Made by a program: the position numbers and the translations under genes. A DNA stretch of 5,313 nucleotides, from the NCBI GenBank assembly GCA_028287885.1, contig JAQBOT010000178.1:1-5313 (forward strand). The letters are read 5' to 3'. The DNA comes from Pedobacter sp. GTDB taxonomy: Bacteria; Bacteroidota; Bacteroidia; Sphingobacteriales; Sphingobacteriaceae. Below the pieces are notes generated by a model that searched no databases, was not told where the DNA came from, and was given only the letters and a program-made list of their open reading frames with translations. Of the stretch, positions 1-5,313 are shown in pieces. Within the stretch, counting starts at the first letter, position 1. Every line of letters begins with the position of its first letter.

Positions 1-676
1 CAAATCAATTAAAACGAGTGTTATTGCACTCTTGCTAGTGGGTACAGCCGTGATTGCCAATGCTCAGAAAAAAATGGATCAGGGAACTGTTGTTTACGGT
101 ATTACGTATGAACTAAGCCCGGAGCAAAAAACGATGGTTGATCCTTCAATGCTACCAACCGAAAGTGCTGTTGACTTCAATGGTAATTTCGCTAGCATTA
201 AAATTGAATCCGGTCCGGCGTTAGTGAACATCATTACGGATAAATCCACTAAGACAGGCCTAATTTTAGTAGACGTGCCAGTTGCACAAAAACAATTCGC
301 AACAAAAATGTCAGCGGAAGAATTGGATGCGCAAAAAGGTGATGTTAAGTACTCAAACTTTAAAGCAACTGGCGAAAAACAGAATATTGCTGGCTTTAAT
401 GCAGAGAAATACACGTATTCAGACAACAAAGGCGCAACCTATGAATTATGGGCAACAAAAGATGTACAGCTTGCTTCTGGTGCAAACTATGCAGAATTTG
501 CAGAGGTTAAAGGAACACCAGTAAAGTTCGTAATGATTAACAATGGTGTAAAAACCAGTTATGTTGTAAAAAGCATCAAAGACAGCAAGGTAGGACCATT
601 TTCCTTAACGGTTCCAGCAGGATATGAAGTAAAAACTATGGCCGAAATGCAAGCTATGCAAGGCGGGGGTCAATAA
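1..676 (+). CDS. Exported protein resembling DUF4412 family (5' end cut off)
   Basis: The reading frame is open from base 2, so the true start lies just left of the window; the TTG at 32 is an internal Leu codon. There are 224 visible residues. The first 21 (KSIKTSVIALLLVGTAVIANA) are a Sec signal peptide, apparently missing only one to three residues, with an ANA|Q signal peptidase I site. The mature part is about 203 residues of mostly beta-forming sequence. It carries the pattern 'K-x-T-G-E-K-Q-N-I-A-G-F-N-A-E-K-Y' followed by 'Y-E-L-W-A-T-K-D', which resembles DUF4412-type periplasmic proteins of Bacteroidota ('GykC.KY...vWvt.dl'). The tail is Met/Gln/Gly-rich (MAEMQAMQGGGQ). There is no lipobox Cys, so it is probably soluble periplasmic or secreted. 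The biochemical role is unknown. It precedes the peptidase gene by 8 bp and is probably co-transcribed with it. The gene call is sure; the family assignment is moderate and made from memory. Confidence 0.85.
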   Translation, partial: KSIKTSVIALLLVGTAVIANAQKKMDQGTVVYGITYELSPEQKTMVDPSMLPTESAVDFNGNFASIKIESGPALVNIITDKSTKTGLILVDVPVAQKQFATKMSAEELDAQKGDVKYSNFKATGEKQNIAGFNAEKYTYSDNKGATYELWATKDVQLASGANYAEFAEVKGTPVKFVMINNGVKTSYVVKSIKDSKVGPFSLTVPAGYEVKTMAEMQAMQGGGQ

Positions 677-684
677 GATAAGAA

Positions 685-2832
685 ATGAGAATAAATTTAA
701 AGTATAGTATCTGGCAGCTCTGCCTGTTGTTGTTTGTTGCGGTAGCGACGTTTGCCCAACCAAAAAGATCGCCAAATTGGACCAAAGATGGTAATGGCTA
801 TTACGAGATCCAGAATGGTTCAATCGTACTCGTTTCCTTACCTAAAATGGAACGCAAAATAGTTCTTGCCAATACAGGAATGCGGATTCAGTCGTTTGAA
901 TTCTCGGCTGATGGAACCAAGGTGTTAATATTTACAAATTCAAAGAAGGTCTGGCGTTATGCAACACGTGGTGATTACTATGTTGCAGACTTAAACACAA
1001 AGGCGGTTAAGCAGGTGGGCAAGGACAAACCGGCCTCCTCTTTAATGTTCGCCAAGTTTTCTCCTGATGGAAGTCAGGTTGCTTATGTAAGTACACATAA
1101 TATCTATGTAGACAACTTATCGGCCGGTACTTCGAAAGCACTTACTACAGACGGAACAGATAAATTGATAAACGGAACCTTTGACTGGGTTTATGAGGAA
1201 GAATTTGATTGCCGCGACGGATTTCGCTGGAGCCCAGATGGCGCTTCAATTGCTTACTGGCAACTTGATGCATCGAAGATCAAGAATTTCTTAATGCTAA
1301 ATAATACGGACTCCATCTATCCTTTTACTGTTCCGGTAGAATATCCAGTTGTTGGAGAAGATCCTTCGTCATGTAAAGTGGGCGTTGTAAACGTTGCTTC
1401 TGCGAAAACAACCTGGCTTCAGGTACCTGGTGATCAGATCCAACATTACATTCCAAGAATGGACTGGATTCCAAACACCAATGAAGTAATCTTACAGCAG
1501 CTGAACCGTGAACAGAACCTTTCGAACTTATTTGTTTGTAACGGATTAACTGGCACAGCCAAGTCGATCTATTATGAGACAGATAAAGCATGGATTGATG
1601 TAACGGATGGCTGGGAATGGTTAAACGGAAACAAAGAGTTCATCTGGGCAAGTGAAAAAGACGGCTGGCGACATTTTTACAGGATCAGCAAGGACGGCAA
1701 AAAGCAAACCTTAATTACAAAAGGTGATTACGACGTCATTGAAAGTACGCTGGTTAATGAGAAAGACAACAGCATTTCCTTCATCGCCTCGCCTACAAAC
1801 GCCACTCAAAGGTATTTGTACAAGACCAATCTGGATGGCAAGGGCAAACTGGAGCGCGTAACGCCTTCCATTATGCCCGGAACGCACACCTACTACATTT
1901 CACCGAATGGCATGTATGCACGCCATAGCTACCAAAGTGCGTCCATACCACCATTAAGCGAATGGATGAATCTTAGCACTGGCAATCCATTGACAATGGA
2001 AGGTAGCATCAGCAACCAGCTTGGAAAAGTAAGACCTCCAAAAAATAAAACTGAATTCTTTAAGATAAAAACAGAGGACGGGATTGAATTGGATGGCTGG
2101 ATGAAGAAACCAGATAATTTTGATGCAACCAAAAAATACCCAGTTGTATTCTATGTTTATGGTGAACCTGCTTCGCAGACGGTGAAAGACACCTATGGAA
2201 TTGACAGAAACTTCTTGTACAATGGTGATATCGCACAGGATGGTTATATTTCGATATCTCTGGATAACCGCGGCGCTCCTGCACCAAAAGGCAGGGAATT
2301 TCGCAAGAGCATCTTCAAGAACATCGGCACACTGAACATTCGTGATCAGGCTATGGCCGCAAAAAAGATCCTGGAATGGCCATTTGTCGATAAAGACAGA
2401 ATTGCTGTTTATGGATGGAGTGGTGGTGGATCCTCTACCCTAAACCTAATGTTTCAATATTCAGACATCTACAAAACAGGCATAGCAATCGCTGCAGTAG
2501 GCAACCAACTTACTTACGATAATGTATACCAAGAGCGCTATATGGGCTCACCTTTAAAAGGTAAAGAGGCTTACATCAAGGGATCAGCAATTAACCATGT
2601 TCAAGGGCTTAAAGGCGACCTGTTGTATATCCATGGAACTGGAGATGATAACGTACACTACCAAAATGCCGAAATGCTGATCAACGAGTTGGTTAAGTAC
2701 AGGAAGGTATTTCAATTGATGTCCTACCCGAATCGTACGCACAGCATTAACGAAGGGGAAGGCACATCTGAGCATCTCTCTCTAACATACACCAAATTCT
2801 TACGTGAACATTGTCCTCCGGGAGCTAAATAA
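685..2832 (+). CDS. Exported S9B family peptidase, dipeptidyl peptidase IV type
   Basis: Serine exopeptidase predicted to remove N-terminal X-Pro/X-Ala dipeptides in the periplasm or at the cell surface. Residues 1-24 are a Sec signal peptide cleaved at TFA|Q, with no lipobox. Residues ~60-440 form the DPP IV beta-propeller. They contain the DWVYEEEF motif (167-174), whose E172/E173 match the human DPP4 Glu pair that binds the substrate N-terminus, and W90-R91, matching the R125 region. Residues ~455-715 are the alpha/beta hydrolase. They show Y492 (oxyanion Tyr, in VYGEP), nucleophile S579 in GWSGGG, S1-pocket Y611 and Y615 in YDNVYQERYMG, D654 in HGTGDDNVH with N656, and H686 in RTHSI. The full triad and the length (715 residues) fit bacterial DPP IV. 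The one departure is Gly580 where human DPP4 has Tyr631. The ATG is the only start that precedes the signal peptide. The leader is A-rich without a clear Shine-Dalgarno. The preceding gene ends 8 bp upstream, which suggests an operon. Confidence 0.95.
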   Translation: MRINLKYSIWQLCLLLFVAVATFAQPKRSPNWTKDGNGYYEIQNGSIVLVSLPKMERKIVLANTGMRIQSFEFSADGTKVLIFTNSKKVWRYATRGDYYVADLNTKAVKQVGKDKPASSLMFAKFSPDGSQVAYVSTHNIYVDNLSAGTSKALTTDGTDKLINGTFDWVYEEEFDCRDGFRWSPDGASIAYWQLDASKIKNFLMLNNTDSIYPFTVPVEYPVVGEDPSSCKVGVVNVASAKTTWLQVPGDQIQHYIPRMDWIPNTNEVILQQLNREQNLSNLFVCNGLTGTAKSIYYETDKAWIDVTDGWEWLNGNKEFIWASEKDGWRHFYRISKDGKKQTLITKGDYDVIESTLVNEKDNSISFIASPTNATQRYLYKTNLDGKGKLERVTPSIMPGTHTYYISPNGMYARHSYQSASIPPLSEWMNLSTGNPLTMEGSISNQLGKVRPPKNKTEFFKIKTEDGIELDGWMKKPDNFDATKKYPVVFYVYGEPASQTVKDTYGIDRNFLYNGDIAQDGYISISLDNRGAPAPKGREFRKSIFKNIGTLNIRDQAMAAKKILEWPFVDKDRIAVYGWSGGGSSTLNLMFQYSDIYKTGIAIAAVGNQLTYDNVYQERYMGSPLKGKEAYIKGSAINHVQGLKGDLLYIHGTGDDNVHYQNAEMLINELVKYRKVFQLMSYPNRTHSINEGEGTSEHLSLTYTKFLREHCPPGAK

Positions 2833-2870
2833 AACTAAAAAGGCAGCGTTAAGCTGCCTTTTTAGTTTTT
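2831..2870. terminator. Bidirectional intrinsic terminator between convergent genes
   Basis: A perfect 17-bp inverted repeat (arms 2831-2847 and 2853-2869) encloses the 5-nt loop GTTAA. The GC core is GGCAGC/GCTGCC, flanked by an A-rich left arm and a T-rich right arm that ends in TTTTT, so a U-tract follows the GC stem when read from either strand. The left arm begins inside the TAA stop codon of the S9 peptidase (2830-2832). On the other side, 16 bp separate it from the stop of the receiver-like gene. It should terminate the peptidase transcript and the opposing pirin/receiver transcript. Confidence 0.92.
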
Positions 2871-2885
2871 ATTAAAATACTTTAG

Positions 2886-3182
2886 TTACGCCAATGCCTG
2901 ATAGATTTCAGCAGATAGAAGTCCGCTGCCTCCCCCATAATGTTGAATGATCCTTGTATTAGGAACTTTGCTTTGTGCATATTCAATCAGCCCTTGTTCC
3001 TCCGCTTGAGTCAAACCCGAGCCAATCAAAAGCAAATCAAACTTCTCACTTGCCAAAGGCGCTTTTGCTTCCTCGAATGTTGAGGTGCCGAGTCCTTGCC
3101 AATCTTCATTCGCATTTATTAGTCGCAGGATAACTCTAAGGATATTCGGATTTGCGCAGACAACTAAAATCTTTACCTTCAT
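2886..3182 (-). CDS. Small degenerate receiver-like (CheY-fold) protein
   Basis: 98 residues with the secondary-structure order of a response-regulator receiver. It has strand KILVVCANP (4-12), a helix to ~25, a strand near 29-34, helix FEEAK, strand FDLLLIGSG (48-56), a helix 57-73, strand TRIIQHY (76-82), then GGGSGLL and a terminal helix. The phosphorylation residues are absent: the acidic pair of strand 1 is C9-A10, the phospho-acceptor position after FDLLLI is G54, and no conserved Lys follows. The protein is ~20 residues shorter than a normal receiver and appears to lack the alpha4-beta5 part. It has no signal peptide, DNA-binding domain or kinase domain, so it is cytosolic and stand-alone. 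Its ATG overlaps the upstream pirin stop by one base (TAATG), so translation is probably coupled. Function is unknown; a phosphorylation-independent adaptor is an inference. It could instead be another flavodoxin-like Rossmann protein. Confidence 0.85.
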   Translation of the reverse strand: MKVKILVVCANPNILRVILRLINANEDWQGLGTSTFEEAKAPLASEKFDLLLIGSGLTQAEEQGLIEYAQSKVPNTRIIQHYGGGSGLLSAEIYQALA

Positions 3183-3898
3183 TATACTTCCATTGGAATT
3201 TCCATCAACAACAATTCCGATCCTGCTGAAGCCTTGATGTTGATTGAGTCCGTGTCCCAGATCCCAAAACCGTCGCGGGTTCCAAGTTCCTGCCCGTCTA
3301 TAACAACATCACCGTTCAAAACGAAAGCGTACAAACCATTTCCCTGCAGGTGCAAAGCATGATTAACTTCCGTATCCCTGTCGAATTTTCCGAGATGAAA
3401 CCAGGCATTCTGATAAACCCAGACACCAGCATCGCCTTCATTCGGAGACAAAATTTGAACAAGTTCATTCTTGTGGCTGTCCAGATCAAACCGTTGTTGA
3501 TCATAACGTGGTTGAACATTACGCTTATTTGGGAAAACCCAAATTTGCAGGAATTTCACAGGCTTATCTGCGTCTTTATTGAACTCCTTATGGTAGATCC
3601 CTGTTCCGGCACTCATCACTTGAATTTCTCCGGGTTCTATAACGGTCACATTACCCATGCTATCTTCATGTTGTAAGCTCCCTTCAAGTGCAATGGATAT
3701 AATTTCCATGTTGTCGTGCGGGTGTTCGCCGAAGCCCATACCCCCATCCACCTGATCATCATTCAAGACACGTAGTGCCCCGAACTGAATCCGCTCCGGA
3801 TTATAGTAATTGGCGAAACTGAATGTATGAGCGCTCTTTAACCAACCGTGGTTTGCCTCACCCCGAGTACTTGCTTTGTGAATAATTGACTGTGCCAT
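3182..3898 (-). CDS. Pirin family protein, YhhW/quercetin 2,3-dioxygenase-like bicupin
   Basis: 238 residues, close to the length of E. coli YhhW. The N-terminal cupin shows the pirin hallmarks: 'H-x-W-x-K-S-x-H-T-F-S-F' (17-28), the metal motif GFGEHPHDNMEIIS (55-68) with H59 and H61, a strand with a 'G-S-L-x-H-x-D-S-x-G' turn (73-82), and GTGIYHKEFN (98-107) with H103 and E105. Three His and one Glu match the iron-binding set of YhhW and human pirin. 'LQIWVFP' (117-123) follows. Residues ~145-235 form the second, metal-free cupin domain of the YhhW type. Some family members oxidise quercetin in vitro; human pirin acts as an iron-dependent redox cofactor, so the physiological substrate here is open. 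The protein is cytosolic, with no signal peptide. The gene overlaps the next gene by one base at its stop. A 63-bp gap upstream carries a candidate promoter and a palindrome, which suggests its own control. Confidence 0.93.
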   Translation of the reverse strand: MAQSIIHKASTRGEANHGWLKSAHTFSFANYYNPERIQFGALRVLNDDQVDGGMGFGEHPHDNMEIISIALEGSLQHEDSMGNVTVIEPGEIQVMSAGTGIYHKEFNKDADKPVKFLQIWVFPNKRNVQPRYDQQRFDLDSHKNELVQILSPNEGDAGVWVYQNAWFHLGKFDRDTEVNHALHLQGNGLYAFVLNGDVVIDGQELGTRDGFGIWDTDSINIKASAGSELLLMEIPMEV

Positions 3899-3961
3899 TC
3901 TGTTTAATTTTAAACAAAGTTAATGGGTTATTAAACGCCCCACATTAACATAGGTCAAGAA
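3899..3961 (-). promoter_or_regulatory. Candidate pirin promoter region in the 63-bp gap
   Basis: Read on the minus strand, TAACTTTG (3922 down to 3915) matches the Bacteroidota -7 consensus TAnnTTTG exactly and lies 16 nt before the pirin ATG. No convincing TTG/TTTG -33 element sits about 19-21 bp upstream of it, so the call is tentative. No Shine-Dalgarno is visible before the ATG; the leader is A-rich, as usual in this phylum. No terminator hairpin for the hydrolase gene is evident in the gap, so readthrough from that gene is also possible. Confidence 0.4.
3901..3916. repeat. 16-bp palindrome just before the pirin start
   Basis: TGTTTAA-TT-TTAAACA is a perfect 7-bp inverted repeat with a 2-bp spacer. 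It ends 2 nt before the pirin ATG and overlaps the last base pairs of the candidate -7 element (3915-3922). The position suits an operator that would block transcription start, or a short 5' hairpin in the mRNA. It is AT-rich, so chance occurrence is possible. Confidence 0.45.
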
Positions 3962-4813
3962 TTAACTTAAAGTTTCCTTAAACAAATTTAATGTACGGTC
4001 CCAGGCCAGTTTGGCAGCTGCTTCATTGTAACGGGTTGGTGCGGTATTGTTGTTAAAAGCATGGTTAACGCCTTCGTAGACGAACAAATCGTATTTGATG
4101 TGATTTGCCTTCAAAGCAGCCTCATAAGCGGGAATTCCGGCATTTATCCTTTCATCCAATCCGCCATAGTGAAGCATAACATGTGCTTTGATGCTGGGTA
4201 CTTCCTCCGCCTTGGGCTGCATGCCGTAATAGGCAACCGCCGCAAGTAATTTTGGATCATGTACCGCGAGTTGGTTGGACATCCCGCCTCCCCAGCAAAA
4301 TCCTACACATCCGGCTTTGCCATTACCATCTTTCCTTGAACGGAGATATTCGAGACCTTTCAAGTAATTTTGCAGGTTTTTAGCCGGGTCAAGCTGTCCA
4401 ATAAGGTCCCTCGCCTTGTCTTCATCAGCAGGCGTTCCACCAAACTGAGACAATGCATCCGGGGCTACAGCAATGTATCCAGCAGCGGCTACACGTCTTG
4501 CGACATCAATGATATGTGCGTTCAGACCCCTGTTTTCATGAATTACCAAAACGGTTCCGAGCTTCTTACTCCCTTTTGGCCTTGCAGAAAAGGCTTTGAT
4601 CGGAGCATCAGCTCCTGGAAAGGTTATATTTTCCTCGAGTAGGTCAGCATCGACAACCGTTGCCGCCGCCGCATAGTTGTTTTCCAATAAAGGAAGCATT
4701 GATAAAGCCACGGCAGTTCCACCCGCTAAGATGGCTAGCTTTTTCATGAAGTCTTTTCTGTTTAATGATGTATGGGTATACTCATCATACAGGTTGATGA
4801 TTTTTTGATCCAT
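3962..4813 (-). CDS. Dienelactone hydrolase family protein, probably Tat-exported
   Basis: Alpha/beta hydrolase of 283 residues in the dienelactone hydrolase family, enzymes that hydrolyse dienelactones and other esters through a Cys-Asp-His triad. Residues 19-29 (RKDFMKKLAIL) with the hydrophobic stretch up to ~42 resemble a twin-arginine leader in which the second Arg is Lys; AAAAT around 48-52 is a plausible cleavage zone. The mature domain (~60-283) shows IHENRGL (91-97, E93 equivalent to DLH Glu36), nucleophile C173 in GCVGFCWGGG, D220 in YGGLDERI, and H251 in EGVNHAFNN. This is a complete triad, so the protein is probably active in the periplasm. Classical DLH proteins are ~236 residues and cytosolic; the ~50 extra residues here are the leader. 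The ATG at 4813 is chosen because the alternative Met23 would remove the RK motif. The gene lies upstream of the pirin gene on the same strand. Substrate unknown; chloroaromatic degradation is not implied by the neighbours. Confidence 0.92.
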   Translation of the reverse strand: MDQKIINLYDEYTHTSLNRKDFMKKLAILAGGTAVALSMLPLLENNYAAAATVVDADLLEENITFPGADAPIKAFSARPKGSKKLGTVLVIHENRGLNAHIIDVARRVAAAGYIAVAPDALSQFGGTPADEDKARDLIGQLDPAKNLQNYLKGLEYLRSRKDGNGKAGCVGFCWGGGMSNQLAVHDPKLLAAVAYYGMQPKAEEVPSIKAHVMLHYGGLDERINAGIPAYEAALKANHIKYDLFVYEGVNHAFNNNTAPTRYNEAAAKLAWDRTLNLFKETLS

Positions 4814-4828
4814 TTTGGTTAGATTAAG

Positions 4829-4838
4829 TTAAGCTTAA
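4829..4838. repeat. Perfect palindrome TTAAGCTTAA upstream of hydrolase
   Basis: A 10-bp perfect palindrome with a further TTAAG copy immediately before it (4824-4828). It lies 15-24 nt upstream of the hydrolase ATG. On the minus strand it reads GTTTAA-GC-TTAAC (4840 down to 4828), which resembles the GTTTAA-N2-TTAAAC palindrome before the pirin gene. Operator-like, but short and AT-rich. Confidence 0.35.
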
Positions 4839-4872
4839 ACAATATACTCGTATTTTCCCGTCAACCCTACTC

Positions 4873-4887
4873 CCAAACTTAATTTGG
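4873..4887. repeat. Inverted repeat CCAAA-N5-TTTGG in divergent spacer
   Basis: Perfect 5-bp arms (4873-4877 and 4883-4887) flank CTTAA. Each arm supplies the TTTG end of a promoter-like -7 sequence, one pointing each way (TAAGTTTG on minus, TTAATTTG on plus). It may therefore be two back-to-back promoter elements rather than a protein-binding site. Confidence 0.35.
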
Positions 4888-4906
4888 TATAAATTGTTGT
4901 TTTATC

Positions 4907-5313
4907 ATGGGATTGATAACCTTTACCAACAAAGGAATTTACTGCAATCAGGGCGACTTTTACGTCGATCCCTGGCGGCCGGTGAATCTCGCCGTAACCA
5001 CCCACGGACATGCGGATCATGTAAAATGGGGCAATACCGCCTACCTTTGCCATGAACTTACCAAACCTATCCTGCAACAGCGGCTTGGCGCAGACCTTAA
5101 CATCCAGACACTTCCCTACAATAAAGAAATTTCAATTAACGGAGTAAAGCTAAGTTTGTTTCCTGCAGGCCACGTGATTGGCTCTTCACAGATCAGGTTG
5201 GAATATAAGGGTGAAGTATGTGTCATTTCCGGGGATTACAAAGTCGAGTACGATGGTATAAGTACAGCTTTCGAACCCGTTAAGTGCCATACCTTTGTGT
5301 CGGAGAGTACATT
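4907..5313 (+). CDS. Ligase-associated DNA exonuclease, MBL fold (3' end cut off)
   Basis: The frame runs open from ATG 4907 to the window end, giving 135 complete codons of a protein expected to be ~330-350 residues. It begins MGLITFTNKGIYCNQGDFYV-DPWRP, the characteristic start of ligase-associated exonucleases. It then has the metallo-beta-lactamase zinc motif THGHADH (32-38; H33, H35, D37, H38), PAGHVIGSSQI (86-96, H89) and ISGDYK (107-112, D110), the usual MBL/beta-CASP ligands. The family is related to SNM1/Pso2-type nucleases and is predicted to trim DNA ends in repair. It is usually encoded beside an ATP-dependent DNA ligase, a DEXH helicase and a PdeM-type endonuclease, which should lie to the right. 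An in-frame stop at 4880-4882 and the absence of any other ATG between it and 4907 fix the start. It is transcribed away from the hydrolase gene. Cytosolic. Assignment is strong despite truncation; the beta-CASP domain is out of view. Confidence 0.92.
   Translation, partial: MGLITFTNKGIYCNQGDFYVDPWRPVNLAVTTHGHADHVKWGNTAYLCHELTKPILQQRLGADLNIQTLPYNKEISINGVKLSLFPAGHVIGSSQIRLEYKGEVCVISGDYKVEYDGISTAFEPVKCHTFVSEST

Larger units (their letters stand above)
4814..4906. promoter_or_regulatory. Divergent promoter region, hydrolase / exonuclease
   Basis: A 93-bp AT-rich spacer between two divergent start codons must hold promoters for both. For the minus-strand hydrolase there are two candidates: TAAGTTTG (4881 down to 4874), an exact TAnnTTTG match, and TATATTG (4846 down to 4840), one base short of it but directly followed by the same TTTAA context as the pirin candidate. 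For the plus-strand exonuclease, TTAATTTG (4879-4886) matches at all but one fixed position. No convincing -33 partners with standard spacing were found. The in-frame stop at 4880-4882 limits the exonuclease start to 4907. Confidence 0.45.

Noticed and set aside
32..34. TTG as the start codon of the first gene
   Set aside because: The frame is open upstream to base 2 and those codons (KSIKTSVIAL) form the n-region and start of the signal peptide, so the gene starts outside the window.
94..429. 111-residue minus-strand reading frame
   Set aside because: Antisense to the conserved part of the first exported gene; Cys/Ser-rich shadow composition and no leader or context of its own.
1325..1591. 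88-residue minus-strand reading frame, plus similar ones at 1929-2132, 2060-2287 and 2584-2775
   Set aside because: All lie inside the S9 peptidase gene, which is intact with all catalytic residues; these are shadows.
2886..3182. Receiver-like gene as a decayed pseudogene fragment
   Set aside because: The frame is intact, starts with an overlapping coupled ATG, ends just before a strong terminator, and retains regular hydrophobic patterning, which argue for a maintained gene.
3350..3676. 108-residue plus-strand reading frame
   Set aside because: Antisense to the pirin gene, whose metal ligands are encoded on the other strand in the same stretch; no domain seen.
3925..3941. GGG...CCC hairpin between hydrolase and pirin as a terminator
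   Set aside because: Only three G-C pairs plus a wobble can form and no T-run follows in the minus-strand direction, so it is too weak for termination.
4745..4747. Internal ATG (Met23) as alternative hydrolase start
   Set aside because: It would delete the RK-D-F motif of the Tat-like leader and leave a leader without a proper n-region; the upstream ATG at 4813 also has a better-placed spacer.
4835..5077. 80-residue minus-strand reading frame across the divergent spacer
   Set aside because: It is antisense to the N-terminus of the exonuclease, including its zinc motif, and shows no recognisable protein features.
1..5313. RNA genes, CRISPR arrays, insertion sequences or phage remnants
   Set aside because: No repeat arrays, tRNA-like cloverleafs, transposase motifs or terminal inverted repeats were seen; coding genes fill almost all of the window.

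Overview
The window looks like ordinary chromosomal DNA from a member of the Bacteroidota, most likely a Sphingobacteriaceae (Pedobacter-like) organism. The grounds are moderate-to-low GC, Shine-Dalgarno-poor A-rich leaders, two signal peptides cleaved before Gln (a Bacteroidota habit), promoter-like TAnnTTTG elements, and protein families typical of that group. The genus is inferred from gene style, not from a marker gene.

The layout is six protein genes in three blocks, with no intergenic gap above 100 bp. (1) Plus strand, 1-2832: the 3' part of an exported protein resembling the DUF4412 family, then 8 bp later a complete exported prolyl-dipeptidyl peptidase of the S9B/DPP IV family. A near-perfect bidirectional hairpin terminator (2831-2870) closes this block. 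(2) Minus strand, 4813 down to 2886: an exported dienelactone-hydrolase-family protein with an RK-type Tat-like leader, then a pirin/quercetinase-like bicupin, then a 98-residue receiver-like protein whose start codon overlaps the pirin stop (TAATG). The last two genes are clearly a translationally coupled pair. The hydrolase lies 63 bp upstream of the pirin gene and may be co-transcribed, but that gap also holds a candidate promoter. (3) Plus strand, 4907 to the window end: the N-terminal 135 codons of a metallo-beta-lactamase-fold, ligase-associated DNA exonuclease, transcribed divergently from the hydrolase.

Functionally, block 1 is periplasmic or cell-surface peptide processing. Block 2 pairs a periplasmic hydrolase with a cytosolic metal bicupin and an unusual degenerate receiver-like protein that lacks all the phosphorylation residues. 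Block 3 is probably the first gene of the four-part ligase-associated DNA repair module (exonuclease, ATP-dependent ligase, DEXH helicase, PdeM-type endonuclease), whose other members would lie beyond the right edge.

No RNA genes, CRISPR arrays, mobile elements or attachment sites were seen. The most interesting items are the coupled pseudo-receiver, the related TTGTTTAA-N2-TTAA elements upstream of both the hydrolase and the pirin genes, and the truncated repair-module gene. Nothing here proves a wholly new system.
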